Assembly: GCF_001188955.3 (NCBI RefSeq)
Contig: NZ_JPRF03000014.1
Span: 1-64,000 of the forward strand
Source of the DNA: Kitasatospora aureofaciens
GTDB taxonomy: Bacteria > Actinomycetota > Actinomycetes > Streptomycetales > Streptomycetaceae
DNA: 64,000 bases
Reading direction: 5' to 3'
The position numbers and the translations under genes were made by a program. Shown piece by piece: positions 19,991-28,724 of this stretch. A model generated the notes under the pieces. The model had not been told where the DNA came from. It did not search any database and saw only the letters and a program-made list of their open reading frames with translations. Position 1 is the first letter of the stretch, and every line of letters starts with the position of its first letter.

Positions 19991-21193
19991 GTGACCGATC
20001 ATCGGACTACTCAGCCCGCCCTCGCCCGAACGGGCTACCTCCTCGCCGCCTTCACCTTCGCCGTCTGCATGGCCGGCACCACCCTGCCCACCCCGCTGTA
20101 CGGGCTGTACCGGGAGCGGATCGGCTTCTCCGAGCTGACGGTGACGGTCGTGTTCGCCGTCTACGCCTTCGCCGTCATCGGCGTCCTGCTGCTGGTCGGG
20201 AACATCTCCGACGCGGTCGGACGCCGTCCCGTCCTGCTCGGCGGGCTGGTCTGCGCGGCCTGCAGCGCCGTGGTCTTCCTGGCTGCGGACAGCGTGCCGC
20301 TGCTCTGCCTCGGCCGGCTGCTGTCCGGCCTGTCGGCAGGCCTGTTCACCGGCACCGCGACCGCGTACGTCCTGGAGCTCGCCCCGCGGGACAAGCGCGG
20401 GCGCGCCAGCTTCGCCGCGACCGCCGCCAACATGGGCGGCCTCGGTTGCGGACCGCTGCTGTCCGGCCTGCTCTCCCAGTACGCGCCATATCCCCTGCTG
20501 CTGCCGTTCGCGGCCCATCTGGTGCTGCTCGCCGTGTCGTTCGGGCTGCTCCTACTGCTGCCGGAGACGGTCGCCGAGGCCCGTCCGCTGCGCACCGCCC
20601 GCCCCGACCGGCCCGAACTGCCGCCGGAGGTGCGCCAGGTGTTCCTGCCGGCCGGGATCGCCGCCTTCGCCGGGTTCTCCCTGCTGGGCCTGTTCACCTC
20701 GGTCAGCCCGGCCTTCCTCGCCGAGGGCCTGGACGTCCACAACCGCGCGGTCGTCGGCCTCGTCGTGTTCACGACCTTCTTCGCCTCCACCATCGGCCAG
20801 CTGCTCGTCCCCCGGCTGGGCAGCGCCCGGGCGATCCCGCTGGGCTGCCTGGTGCTGATCGCCGGACTGGCTCTGCTGGCGGGCTCGCTCGCCTGGGCCG
20901 TTCTGGCGCTCCTGGTGCTCGCCGCGCTGGTGGGCGGTGCCGGTCAGGGCATGGGGCTGCGCGGCGCGGTGGGCGAGGTCGCCGACGCGAGCCCGGCGGA
21001 GCATCGCGGCGGCGTCCTCTCGGCGCTGTTCGTGGTCGCCTACTTCGGCATCTCGATCCCCGTCATCGGCGTCGGTCTGCTCACCGGCCCACTCGGCCTG
21101 GCCCACGCCGGCCTGGTCTTCGCCGCTTGCATGGCCCTGCTCGCCGCCGCCTCCGGCGCCTACCTGCTGCGCCGGACGAGCACCGAGTCCTGA
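19991..21193 (+). CDS. MFS transporter (12 TM)
   Basis: 400 residues with 12 predicted membrane helices. Motif A-like GNISDAVGRRPVLLGG after TM2, the GRLLSGLSAGLFTGTATAYV motif-C region in TM5, and a charged central loop (about residues 190-215). GTG 19991 gives a short hydrophilic N-terminus. Probably a drug/metabolite:H+ antiporter; no substrate can be named. It is convergent with the HSL-type hydrolase, separated by 29 bp. Confidence 0.87.
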   Translation: MTDHRTTQPALARTGYLLAAFTFAVCMAGTTLPTPLYGLYRERIGFSELTVTVVFAVYAFAVIGVLLLVGNISDAVGRRPVLLGGLVCAACSAVVFLAADSVPLLCLGRLLSGLSAGLFTGTATAYVLELAPRDKRGRASFAATAANMGGLGCGPLLSGLLSQYAPYPLLLPFAAHLVLLAVSFGLLLLLPETVAEARPLRTARPDRPELPPEVRQVFLPAGIAAFAGFSLLGLFTSVSPAFLAEGLDVHNRAVVGLVVFTTFFASTIGQLLVPRLGSARAIPLGCLVLIAGLALLAGSLAWAVLALLVLAALVGGAGQGMGLRGAVGEVADASPAEHRGGVLSALFVVAYFGISIPVIGVGLLTGPLGLAHAGLVFAACMALLAAASGAYLLRRTSTES

Positions 21194-21222
21194 ACCCCGC
21201 GGCGGACGCGGCCTCGTCCCCC

Positions 21223-22173
21223 CTATGCGGCCGACGCCCGCGCGGCACCCCCGGCCCGGATCCGCTGACGCAGAAACAGGGCGGCCCGGTCCAGTGCCTC
21301 GTCCGCCTCGTCGAGGACGCCGGCGAAGGCCTGGAACACGTGCGGCACATCGGCGGTGACGTCCAGGATGACGTCCACGCCCGCGGCCCTCGCCCGCGCG
21401 GCCAGGCGGGTGGAGTCGTCCAGCAGCATCTCGTTGGCACCGACCTGGATCAGCATCGGGGGGAAGCCGGTGAGGTCGGCGTGGACAGCCGGGCTGAGCA
21501 GCGGCTGGCGCGGGTCGGCTCCGGCGAGGTACATGGCCCCGGTGTGTTCGAGGGCCGCGCGGGTGAAGATCGGGTCGACGCCCTCCTTGGTCCTCATGCT
21601 CTCGCCGGTCCTGGTCGCGTCGAGCCCCGGGGAGAAGGCCAGGACGGCGGCGGGCATCGGAAGGCCCGCGTCCCGGGCGGCGAGGCAGAGGGTGACGGCC
21701 AGGCCGCCGCCTGCCGAGTCCCCCGCGAGGACGACGGCGGAGGGGTCCTCACCGCTGTCGAGCAGGTCACGATAGGCGCTCAGGCTGTCCTCGATCGCGG
21801 CCGGGAAGGGGTGCTCGGGGGCCAGCCGGTAGTCCACCGAGTAGGCGCCGAGGCCGGTCCTGGCCACCAGGTTGCCGGTCAGCGAGAGGGCGGTCCAGGG
21901 TGAGCCGAAGACCCAGCCGCCACCGTGGAAGTAGAGGATCGTCCCGGCACCCGAGCCGCTCTCGACGCCTTCGGCGGGTCCGGACTTCGGCTCGACGCGC
22001 AGGGCGGGCCGGCCGCCGAGGGTCGTGGAGGCGGTCCGGATACGACCGTGGGGCACGATCATCCCGGCCATCAGCTCCCGGAATCCGGCCCGGATCTCCT
22101 CGACCGTCCTGGGTCCGTCCGGTTCCGGCCTGCGTAGCATTCCGTCGATCCGGATGCGCTGCTCCCTGCTCAT
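21223..22173 (-). CDS. HSL/GDXG-type alpha-beta hydrolase (carboxylesterase)
   Basis: 316 residues. ATG 22173. The oxyanion motif HGGGWVFG (near 79) and nucleophile elbow GDSAGGG (Ser near 149) define the hormone-sensitive-lipase family. The Asp is expected near DPIFTR and the His in ADVPHVFQ. It likely cleaves short-chain esters in the cytosol. It is divergent from a MarR regulator across 43 bp, a typical regulator-target pair. Confidence 0.9.
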   Translation of the reverse strand: MSREQRIRIDGMLRRPEPDGPRTVEEIRAGFRELMAGMIVPHGRIRTASTTLGGRPALRVEPKSGPAEGVESGSGAGTILYFHGGGWVFGSPWTALSLTGNLVARTGLGAYSVDYRLAPEHPFPAAIEDSLSAYRDLLDSGEDPSAVVLAGDSAGGGLAVTLCLAARDAGLPMPAAVLAFSPGLDATRTGESMRTKEGVDPIFTRAALEHTGAMYLAGADPRQPLLSPAVHADLTGFPPMLIQVGANEMLLDDSTRLAARARAAGVDVILDVTADVPHVFQAFAGVLDEADEALDRAALFLRQRIRAGGAARASAA

Positions 22174-22216
22174 AGGCACACTCCTGCCACAAGTAGCTTC
22201 CCGTACACTATATGCT

Positions 22217-22711
22217 ATGGAAGATACATTGGACGGGGGCCGTCCCGCAGCCGGGCCCACCGGCCTGTTCAGCGAGCTGTTCGCCGACCTGGTCAGGTGC
22301 GAGACCCGGCTGTACAACGCCCTCAACGACCGCCTCCGCGAACGGCACGGGATCGTCACCTCGCAGTACGAGTTCCTCGACTACCTGCGCCGCCACCCCG
22401 GGTGCCGGGTCGCGGACATCGCCGCCGAGTTCGCCATCGGCGTCGGGGCGACCAGCAAGGGCATCGACCGCCTGGAGAAGCAGGGGTGGGCCGCCCGCCG
22501 GCCGAACCCCGCGGACCGCCGGTCCTCGCTGCTGGCCCTGACCACCGCCGGGACCCGGCTCGTCGAGGAGGCGCAGCGGACCTTCACCGACACCCTGGCC
22601 GAACTCCTCACGGGCACCCTCGACGCCGCCTCGCTCTCGGCGGCCGCCCGGACCTTCGCGACCCTGCGCGCAGCCCTCGAACGCGACCGGATCGGCACAC
22701 CCACCGGCTGA
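22217..22711 (+). CDS. MarR-family transcriptional regulator
   Basis: 164 residues; ATG 22217. The winged helix spans about residues 35-110: TSQYEFLDYLRRHPGCRVADIAAEFAIGVGATSKGIDRLEKQGWAARRPNPADRRSSLLALT, with the typical DRRS wing. The intergenic 22174-22216 contains a weak CTTCC/GGAAG dyad (22197-22201, 22219-22223) overlapping the start. Likely represses the divergent esterase. Confidence 0.88.
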   Translation: MEDTLDGGRPAAGPTGLFSELFADLVRCETRLYNALNDRLRERHGIVTSQYEFLDYLRRHPGCRVADIAAEFAIGVGATSKGIDRLEKQGWAARRPNPADRRSSLLALTTAGTRLVEEAQRTFTDTLAELLTGTLDAASLSAAARTFATLRAALERDRIGTPTG

Positions 22712-22742
22712 GCCGCACCCCGCCCGGACTCGATGGCCGAGC

Positions 22743-22773
22743 TTGACCTCAAGTGGACTTCAACTTCTAGGGT
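22743..22773 (+). promoter_or_regulatory. MerR-type promoter with 19-bp spacer
   Basis: TTGACC (22743-22748) and TAGGGT (22768-22773) are separated by 19 bp, with an imperfect dyad (CCTCAAGT / ACTTCAA) in the spacer. Elongated spacers with dyads are characteristic of promoters activated by MerR-family regulators such as SoxR. The transcript would lead into the GTG at 22815. No MerR gene is in the window. Confidence 0.6.
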
Positions 22774-22814
22774 CGGTGGCACCGAAGTGATCGACGGGGA
22801 GGGGCGGGCCGGCC

Positions 22815-23273
22815 GTGGAGTACTCGCACAGTGATGACGAACTGGTCAAGCAGCCGATCGGCTACTGGAGTTGGGCCGCCTACAAGGCCGTCGTCAGCCG
22901 CACCCGGGGCGCGCTGGCCGAGCTCGGCACCACCCAGCCGCAGTGGTGGGTACTCGCCCAGCTCGCCCGGGCCGAGGCGCCGAGGACCCGCGACGACGTC
23001 TGCGCCGTGCTGCGCGACTACCTCGACACCGGGCAGGACACCGTGGAGACCGAGATCGACGCGACCGTCGAGCGCGGCTGGGTCACCGAGTCCGCCGGCG
23101 GCCGGCTCCAACTGACCGCCGGGGGACGGACGTTCTTCGACAAGGTGGCCGCCGTCCAGGGCGAGCTGTGGGCCGAACGCCACGCGGGCATCTCGGACGA
23201 GGAGTACCTGACCACGCTGAAGGTCCTGCAGCGGTTCGTCCACAACACCGGAGGCACGGCCTGGCACCACTGA
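22815..23273 (+). CDS. MarR-like winged-helix protein
   Basis: 152 residues. GTG 22815 lies 11 nt after GAGGGG. The protein reads TQPQWWVLAQLARAEAPRTRDDVCAVLRDYLDTGQDTVETEIDATVERGWVTE, a winged-helix arrangement ending in a wing with GRLQLTAGGRTFF, then a C-terminal dimerisation helix. Related to MarR-like regulators common in Streptomyces. No linked target is evident; the promoter suggests the gene itself responds to a MerR-family activator. Confidence 0.72.
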   Translation: MEYSHSDDELVKQPIGYWSWAAYKAVVSRTRGALAELGTTQPQWWVLAQLARAEAPRTRDDVCAVLRDYLDTGQDTVETEIDATVERGWVTESAGGRLQLTAGGRTFFDKVAAVQGELWAERHAGISDEEYLTTLKVLQRFVHNTGGTAWHH

Positions 23274-23416
23274 CCGCCGGTTCGGCCGCCGCCCCGCCCG
23301 CACTGCCGGGCAGCCCCCAGGCCGACGGCGCCCTTACGGCCACCCCGGCACCGGCCGTACGACCGACCGGCGCGCCCTTACGACCACCGCCCGCCGGCCC
23401 GTACCGACCGGCGCCC

Positions 23417-24139
23417 TTACGACCAGCCCGGCACCGGCGGCAGCGGCCAGCCCGGCAGCAACGGCAGCGGCCCGTCCGCGCGCAGGCCCGCCACCGGGCC
23501 GCGCCCGGCGAACCAGGCGAGCAGCTCGTGCCCGGGACCGCTCACCACCGGTCCCGACCCGCCGACCGCCCAGCCCTGGCCGAGGTCCTCCGCCTCGACC
23601 CGGGCCACCGGCACCCCGCGCGCCGCCAGCGCCGCGGCCGTCTCCGCGAGGGCCGTCCGCACGAAGCCGTCCGGCCAACCGGCCGAGTCGCGACCGGTTT
23701 TCAGGTCGACGTGGTGCACCTCCAGCTCCCGCCAGGCCCGCCACAGCAGGTACCAGGCCGGGTGCCGCCAGCCCGCCAGCGCCGGGACCAGCACCGTCCT
23801 GCGCTCGACGGGCAGCTCCGCCGCGTCCCGCAGCAGCCCGTCCAGGCTCCCCCGCAGGTCCGCGGCCAGCGCGGCGGCGCTCCGCCCCGCGCCCTCGCCC
23901 AACTGCCGCTCCAGCTCGGCCGCGTCGGCCCGCGGCCCCGGTGCGGTGCCGGTACGGGCCAGGGCGAGCATCCACCGGTACGCGTCGGTGCTGCGGGCGA
24001 GATGGGTCAGCACATGGCCCCGGCTCCAGCCGGGGAGCCGGGACGGCTCGCGGGCCTGCCGGTCGGTCAGCGAGTCCGCATCCGCCCCGAGGCGCGCCGC
24101 CGACGCCCGAACCTCCCGGAACAGCTCGTCGAACTCCAC
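23417..24139 (-). CDS. mycothiol-dependent maleylpyruvate isomerase-family protein
   Basis: 240 residues, GTG 24139. MDMPI N-terminal fold: FDELFREVRASAARLGADADSLTD then LPGWSRGHVLTHLARSTDAYRW with the metal-binding His. A second conserved block is WRELEVHHVDLKTG. Family members use mycothiol or act as DinB-like metalloenzymes. The start lies 7 bp after the stop of the SRPBCC gene on the same strand, so the two form an operon. Confidence 0.85.
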   Translation of the reverse strand: MEFDELFREVRASAARLGADADSLTDRQAREPSRLPGWSRGHVLTHLARSTDAYRWMLALARTGTAPGPRADAAELERQLGEGAGRSAAALAADLRGSLDGLLRDAAELPVERRTVLVPALAGWRHPAWYLLWRAWRELEVHHVDLKTGRDSAGWPDGFVRTALAETAAALAARGVPVARVEAEDLGQGWAVGGSGPVVSGPGHELLAWFAGRGPVAGLRADGPLPLLPGWPLPPVPGWS

Positions 24140-24146
24140 CGGACGA

Positions 24147-24677
24147 TCAACCCCCGGACTCGGCGAGCGACTTAATGCCCTCCAGGGTCGCCGCCATTCC
24201 GGTCCGCAGCTCCCCCAGCCGAAAGGCGACGATCTTCTCCTCGGCCTCCGGCCGGGACTCGATCGCCAGTACCACACCGCTGCGACCCGGTCCGATGACC
24301 GCCGAGTGGCGTACGCGGGTGCTGCCTCCCTCGGGGACCAGGTCGAAGCGCCACCGCGCCAGCGCGCCGGCCACCTCCGAAACCGGGTCGCCGAACCGGC
24401 CGTCGGCGTCCATGACGGCCCAGGCGAAGACGCGGTGCTCGGCCAGTTCCACCACCTCGGAGACCGTCCGCCAGTCGCGCATGCTCGGCCGGCTGTTGTG
24501 CCCCTCGAACCGCGCGCCGACGGCGGGGCCGGCCGCGCCGTCCAGCCAGGCGACCCGCTGGAGTTCCGGACTGAGCCGGGCGGGCAGCTCGATGTCGGTC
24601 ACCAGCGCCCAGACCCGCTCCACCGGCGCCTGGACGAACACCTCGCACTGCGCGCCCGGACCATCGGCGTACCGCAT
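24147..24677 (-). CDS. SRPBCC (polyketide cyclase/START-like) family protein
   Basis: 176 residues, ATG 24677 with a GGAGGGGGAG site. The N-terminal strand CEVFVQAPVERVWALVTDIELPARLSPELQRVAWLD and later ARFEGHN and WRFDLVPEGGSTRVRHSA match the SRPBCC helix-grip fold binding small hydrophobic ligands. First gene of an operon with the MDMPI-family gene and divergent from a LysR regulator. Confidence 0.85.
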   Translation of the reverse strand: MRYADGPGAQCEVFVQAPVERVWALVTDIELPARLSPELQRVAWLDGAAGPAVGARFEGHNSRPSMRDWRTVSEVVELAEHRVFAWAVMDADGRFGDPVSEVAGALARWRFDLVPEGGSTRVRHSAVIGPGRSGVVLAIESRPEAEEKIVAFRLGELRTGMAATLEGIKSLAESGG

Positions 24678-24843
24678 ACCGCTCCCCCTCCACTGCCTGA
24701 CGTACTCGCCCTCACGGGTCGACACCCGCCGTACCCCCGCCTGAGCGTCCGGAACGCGCGAAGGCAGCGGGCGGGTTGCCGCCCTTCTCTCGGGCCCTGC
24801 CACCGATGATCGATCCTGGCGAAGTTCCAAGTCAATCCACTGA

Positions 24844-24855
24844 TTTCCTGGGAAA
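24844..24855. promoter_or_regulatory. 12-bp palindrome in the SRPBCC/LysR intergenic region
   Basis: TTTCC-TG-GGAAA lies 66 bp before the LysR start, in the divergent gap. Candidate regulator site; short and weakly supported. Confidence 0.3.
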
Positions 24856-24920
24856 CCCCCAAGCTCGGCCTTGGGTCTCCCCCGACCGCGGGCCCGGGCC
24901 CGGCGGTACCCTGGGCGCTC

Positions 24921-25844
24921 GTGACCCTTGACGACCTCCGCGTCTTCGCCGCCGTCTGCCGGGCCGGCTCGCTCAGCGCCGTCGCCCGCGAACTGGCCTG
25001 CAGCCAGTCCGCCGTCAGCCAGCACGTGAAACGGCTGGAACGCGAGCTGGGGCTCGCCCTGATCGAGCGTCATCCGCGCGGCGTGGTGCCCACCAACGCC
25101 GGACGCCATCTGCAGACCGCCGTGGCCAACGGCCTGGGCGGCATCGACCACGCCCTGCGGACCATCGCCGAACTCGCCCGGGGCGAGGGCGGGTCGGTGC
25201 GGATCACCACCGGCGCCACCAGCATCCGGCATTTCATGTCCGCGGCCGTGGTGGACTTCCGCGAGCGCTACCCGCAGGTCAACCTGGAGTTCCAGACCGG
25301 TGTCTCCAGCCGCAACTGCCTGGAGGCGCTCACCGCCGGCCAGGTCGACCTGGCCTGGATCACCCTCGGCACCCCGGTCCGCGGCATCGAGCAGCGGCCG
25401 GTCGCCGACCTGCCCTGGGTCCTCGCCGTGGCGGCCGGCGACCCGCTCGCCGCCCGGGCCCGCATCGAACCCGCCGACCTGCAGGACGCCCGGCTCATCG
25501 GGCTGCCGCAGAACTCGGTATCCCGCTCCCAACTCGACGACTGGCTGGGCAAGTCGGGCATCCGGCCGGTCTTCGACACCAGCGTCACGGACTGGGACAC
25601 CGCGATCCTGCTCGCCGAACTCGGCCTCGGCCACGCCGTCGTACCCGCACTCCCCGAGTGGCAGGGCCCCGGGCATCCCCGCCTGCGGCTGGTCCCGCTG
25701 CCCGACCTGCCCGGCCTCACCGTCGGCTGGGCCGCCCGGGAATGGGAGACCCTCGGCCCGCTCGCCCGCGCCTTCGCGGACACCGTCGCCACCCACTGCG
25801 CGACGCCGCTCCCCGTCGGCCCCGCGCCCGCCGCCACCTCCTGA
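24921..25844 (+). CDS. LysR-family transcriptional regulator
   Basis: 307 residues from GTG 24921. N-terminal HTH: LDDLRVFAAVCRAGSLSAVARELACSQSAVSQHVKRLERELGLALIERHPRGVVPTNAG. The co-inducer domain (about 90-290) reads GSVRITTGATSIRHFMSAAVVDFRERYPQV and LAELGLGHAVVPALPEW. Divergent from the SRPBCC-MDMPI operon, the probable target. Confidence 0.92.
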   Translation: MTLDDLRVFAAVCRAGSLSAVARELACSQSAVSQHVKRLERELGLALIERHPRGVVPTNAGRHLQTAVANGLGGIDHALRTIAELARGEGGSVRITTGATSIRHFMSAAVVDFRERYPQVNLEFQTGVSSRNCLEALTAGQVDLAWITLGTPVRGIEQRPVADLPWVLAVAAGDPLAARARIEPADLQDARLIGLPQNSVSRSQLDDWLGKSGIRPVFDTSVTDWDTAILLAELGLGHAVVPALPEWQGPGHPRLRLVPLPDLPGLTVGWAAREWETLGPLARAFADTVATHCATPLPVGPAPAATS

Positions 25845-25997
25845 CCGGGGTCACCCCGCCCAACGCCGGCGGATCCCTGCCGCGAAGTCCGCCGACGGGA
25901 CGACCAGCAGGCCCGGCACCCGCCCGCCTCGGAGCCGCCAGGACGGTTGCCGTGCGAGCGGGCAGCGCGTTCGCCCGTACCCGCGCCGGGTCCCCGG

Positions 25998-26768
25998 TCA
26001 GTTCGTGTGGAAGGAGTGGCTGCGCCCGATCCCGGTGAAGCCCCGGCGCGCGTACCACTCGCGCGGCCAGCCGTCCGCGTCCGCGAGGAGGAAGAGCTGC
26101 GGGATCCCGGCAGCTGCCGCCAGCGCCAGGCCGCTGCCGAGCAGGGTGTCTCCGTGGCCCGCGCGGCGGTGCGGAGCGGCGGTGACCAGGTCCTCCACCT
26201 GGGCCAGCCCGGCAGCCGGTTCGAGGTAGAGATCGACCCAGGCCGCGACCCCGCCGTCCGCCGACCGGGCGGCCAGGAAGTGCACCTGCTCGGCGCCTCG
26301 GAGCCGGGTCGGCCGGCGATCGGTGAGCTGCCGGATCAGCTCCTCGCCCTCGTACCACTCCGACTGCTGCCGCAGCACGGCCTCCCGCAGATCGGCGAAC
26401 TCCGTGGGCAGAGCGGCCGGTTCGGGCAACTCACAGCCCGCCGTGTCCCGGACCATGACCACAGCGGTGCCCCGCTCGTACCCGGCCTCCGCCAGCACCG
26501 GCGTGGCCCGCTCCCCCCACTCCTCGTCCAGCACGGTGATCGCGTACTGCCTGCGCTGCCCGAGCCAGCGGGCCGCCAGACCGGGCAGCGCCGCCGGATC
26601 GGTGCCCGGCCCGGTGACGATCAGCTGGTTGTGCTCATGGGAGAGGACGTAGTCCGCATTCCGGACCGCGAAGACCCCGGGGTACTCGGGCAGTTCGACG
26701 ATCTCTCCCGCGTCGCGGCGGGCGAAGGAGGCACGGAAGGCGCTCACGCGCTCAAGCAGGTCGGGCAT
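25998..26768 (-). CDS. GNAT-family N-acetyltransferase
   Basis: 256 residues, ATG 26768. The N-terminal half (FAVRNADYVLSHEHNQLIV) is a degenerate acetyltransferase-like domain. The C-terminal GNAT core contains VEDLVTAAPHRRAGHGDTLL, an acetyl-CoA binding loop of the RRxGxG/A type, and LFLLADADGWPREWYARRGFTGIGRSHSF, typical of the last strands. Acceptor substrate unknown. Confidence 0.85.
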   Translation of the reverse strand: MPDLLERVSAFRASFARRDAGEIVELPEYPGVFAVRNADYVLSHEHNQLIVTGPGTDPAALPGLAARWLGQRRQYAITVLDEEWGERATPVLAEAGYERGTAVVMVRDTAGCELPEPAALPTEFADLREAVLRQQSEWYEGEELIRQLTDRRPTRLRGAEQVHFLAARSADGGVAAWVDLYLEPAAGLAQVEDLVTAAPHRRAGHGDTLLGSGLALAAAAGIPQLFLLADADGWPREWYARRGFTGIGRSHSFHTN

Positions 26769-27019
26769 CCTGCCATGGTCGCCCGACCTCCCCCTCCCGC
26801 CAAGCGAATTTCAGGCGGAGACCAACGGACCCGGGCGGCCCCGGGGCACGGGCGGTGGGACCGCGAGACCCTCGTCGATCGGCAGGTTGATCCCCCGGGC
26901 GACGGCCCGCACGTTCTCCGGCCCCTTCCGCATCGACCGCGCCCGGTACGGCGACACCCGCAGGCCCCCGATGCCATGACCACCACCAACGACGAACCGG
27001 CCCCGCGACGGCGCCGCGC

Positions 27020-27043
27020 GGAAAGTCGGCCGGGCCGACTTCC
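27020..27043 (-). terminator. hairpin of the GGAAGTCGG family at the WYL gene end
   Basis: GGAAAGTCGG (27020-27029) pairs with CCGACTTCC (27035-27043) with one bulged A and a 5-nt loop. The right arm touches the stop codon of the WYL gene. The stem shares the AAGTCGG/CCGACTT core with the hairpins at 10593 and 10915. Confidence 0.65.
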
Positions 27044-28014
27044 TACTCCGCCGGCCGCTCGACCGCGCGGGCGAAGCGGGTTGACCAGTCGGCGATGAGG
27101 GTGCGGAGTTCGGGTGGGTGGATGATCTGGAAGTCGGCGGCCAGGGAGCCGAGGGCCATGGCGGGCCAGTCCAGGGAGTCGGCGGTCATTCGGAGGCGGC
27201 AGCGGGTGGCGTCGACCTCCTCGACCTCGCCCCAGCGGCCGACGTGGGCGCGGACGTGGTCGGCCGGGGCTTCGACCAGGGCCTCGACGCGGTTCGACCG
27301 GGGCGTGGCGTTGAGGCCCGCGCGGACGTACTCGGCGGCGTCGGCGGCCGGGAGGGTGCGCGGGGCGAAGCGGGCGCCGGTTCCCTCGGCGGCGGTGAGG
27401 CGGTCGAGGCGGAAGGTGCGCCAGTCGCCGCGGTCGAGGTCGTACGCGACCAGGTACCAGCGCCGACCGAGGCAGACCAGCCGGTGCGGTTCGACGTGCC
27501 GGTCGCTGCGGTTCGCCGTGGCGGCGGTGTACGAGAAGCGGAGCCGTTCGCTGTCGCGGCAGGCGAGGGCGACGGCCGTGAGGGCGTCGGGGTCGACGCC
27601 GGAGCCGGCGGAGGCGCCCCAGTCGACGGGGACGGTGACCGCGCGCAGCGCCTCGACCCGGCGGCGCAGCCGGGCGGGCATCACCTGCACGACCTTCGCC
27701 AGTACCCGTACCGAGGCCTCGGCGACGCCCTCGACCGGGCTTTCGGCGGCCGCCTGGAGCCCCACCGCGAGGGCGACCGCCTCCTCGTCGTCGATGACCA
27801 GCGGCGGCAGTGCGGCCCCCGCCGCCAGCTGGTAGCCGCCGTCGACCCCGCGCTGGGCCTCGACGGGGTAGCCGAGTTCGCGCAGCCGGTCGACGTCGCG
27901 ACGCAGGGTCCGGACGGAGACGCCGAGCCGGTCGGCGAGTTCCTCGCCGGGCCAGTAGCGGTGGGTCTGGAGCAGGGAGAGCAGTCGCAGCGTTCGGGTG
28001 CTGGTGTTCGCCAT
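27043..28014 (-). CDS. YafY-type HTH-WYL domain transcriptional regulator
   Basis: 323 residues, ATG 28014. The DeoR-like HTH at residues 1-60 (TLRLLSLLQTHRYWPGEELADRLGVSVRTLRRDVDRLRELGYPVEAQRGVDGGYQL) is followed by the WYL domain, including HVEPHRLVCLGRRWYLVAYDLDRGDWRTFRLDRL, and a C-terminal WCX extension. WYL regulators sense ligands such as nucleotides or stress signals. It is divergent from a DinB-family gene across 99 bp containing a perfect 20-bp palindrome, the likely operator. Confidence 0.92.
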   Translation of the reverse strand: MANTSTRTLRLLSLLQTHRYWPGEELADRLGVSVRTLRRDVDRLRELGYPVEAQRGVDGGYQLAAGAALPPLVIDDEEAVALAVGLQAAAESPVEGVAEASVRVLAKVVQVMPARLRRRVEALRAVTVPVDWGASAGSGVDPDALTAVALACRDSERLRFSYTAATANRSDRHVEPHRLVCLGRRWYLVAYDLDRGDWRTFRLDRLTAAEGTGARFAPRTLPAADAAEYVRAGLNATPRSNRVEALVEAPADHVRAHVGRWGEVEEVDATRCRLRMTADSLDWPAMALGSLAADFQIIHPPELRTLIADWSTRFARAVERPAE

Positions 28015-28023
28015 GTCCCGATT

Positions 28024-28043
28024 CTGTCCTGAATTCAGGACAG
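28024..28043. promoter_or_regulatory. perfect 20-bp palindrome, probable WYL operator
   Basis: CTGTCCTGAA joined directly to its inverse TTCAGGACAG. It starts 10 bp upstream of the WYL gene start in the divergent promoter region shared with the DinB gene. Confidence 0.8.
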
Positions 28044-28113
28044 GAAGTGGCCGCAATGGTCCGTAACGTTGTTCTTGTCCGAGAGAGCAGGAACCGAACG
28101 GAAGGCCAGAGCC

Positions 28114-28668
28114 ATGACCACCACCCCCGCAACCCCCACCACCCCCGCCGCCACCCCTGTCACCGGCGAGCGGGCCGACCTCCTGGTGGCGCTGGAGAAG
28201 CAGCGGCACTTCCTTCGTTTCACCACCCGCGACCTCACCGACGAGCAGGCGGGCCTGCGGACCACCGCGAGCGAGCTGTGTCTGGGCGGCCTGGTCAAGC
28301 ACGTGAGCTCGGTCGAGCGGTTGTGGGCGGACTTCATCGTGGAGGGCGCGTCCGCGATGCCCGACTTCTCCGCCATGACGGAGGCCGACTTCGCCCGCCG
28401 GGCCGACGAGTTCCGGATGCTGCCCGGCGAGACGCTGGCCGGTGTCCTCGCCGAGTACGCCGAGGTCGCCCGCCGCACCGACGAGCTGGTGGCCACGCTG
28501 CCCGACCTGAACGCGACCCAGGCGCTGCCGAAGGCCCCCTGGTTCGAGGCGGACGCCGAGTGGTCGGCCCGCCGGGTGCTGCTGCACATCGTCGCCGAGA
28601 CGGCCCAGCACGCGGGCCACGCCGACATCATCCGCGAGGCCCTGGACGGCGCGAAGAGCATGGGCTGA
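28114..28668 (+). CDS. DinB/DUF664-family protein
   Basis: 184 residues, ATG 28114. After a Thr/Pro/Ala leader it reads ADLLVALEKQRHFLRFTTRDLTDEQAGLRTTASELCLGGLVKHVSSVERLW, with the first metal His, and later RVLLHIVAETAQHAGHADIIREALDG with two more. A four-helix-bundle metalloprotein of the DinB superfamily, often thiol-linked in actinomycetes. Probable target of the divergent WYL regulator. Confidence 0.88.
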   Translation: MTTTPATPTTPAATPVTGERADLLVALEKQRHFLRFTTRDLTDEQAGLRTTASELCLGGLVKHVSSVERLWADFIVEGASAMPDFSAMTEADFARRADEFRMLPGETLAGVLAEYAEVARRTDELVATLPDLNATQALPKAPWFEADAEWSARRVLLHIVAETAQHAGHADIIREALDGAKSMG

Positions 28669-28724
28669 GCCGAGCGGGGGCTGCCTGCCGCGCCCGGCCG
28701 GGCAGCCCCCACCACGATCCGGGT

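Noticed and set aside
17037..19994. Very long forward open frame (985 codons) across the esterase and fabV region
   Set aside because: It overlaps two well-supported genes in other frames or strands and has Arg/Pro/Gly-rich translation typical of a GC-skew shadow; no domains.
26811..26957. Possible 48-residue reverse-strand ORF starting at GTG 26957 (SPYRARSMRKGPENV...)
   Set aside because: Composition is coding-like but there is no convincing ribosome binding site, no family resemblance, and it sits between two reverse-strand genes; kept only as a note.
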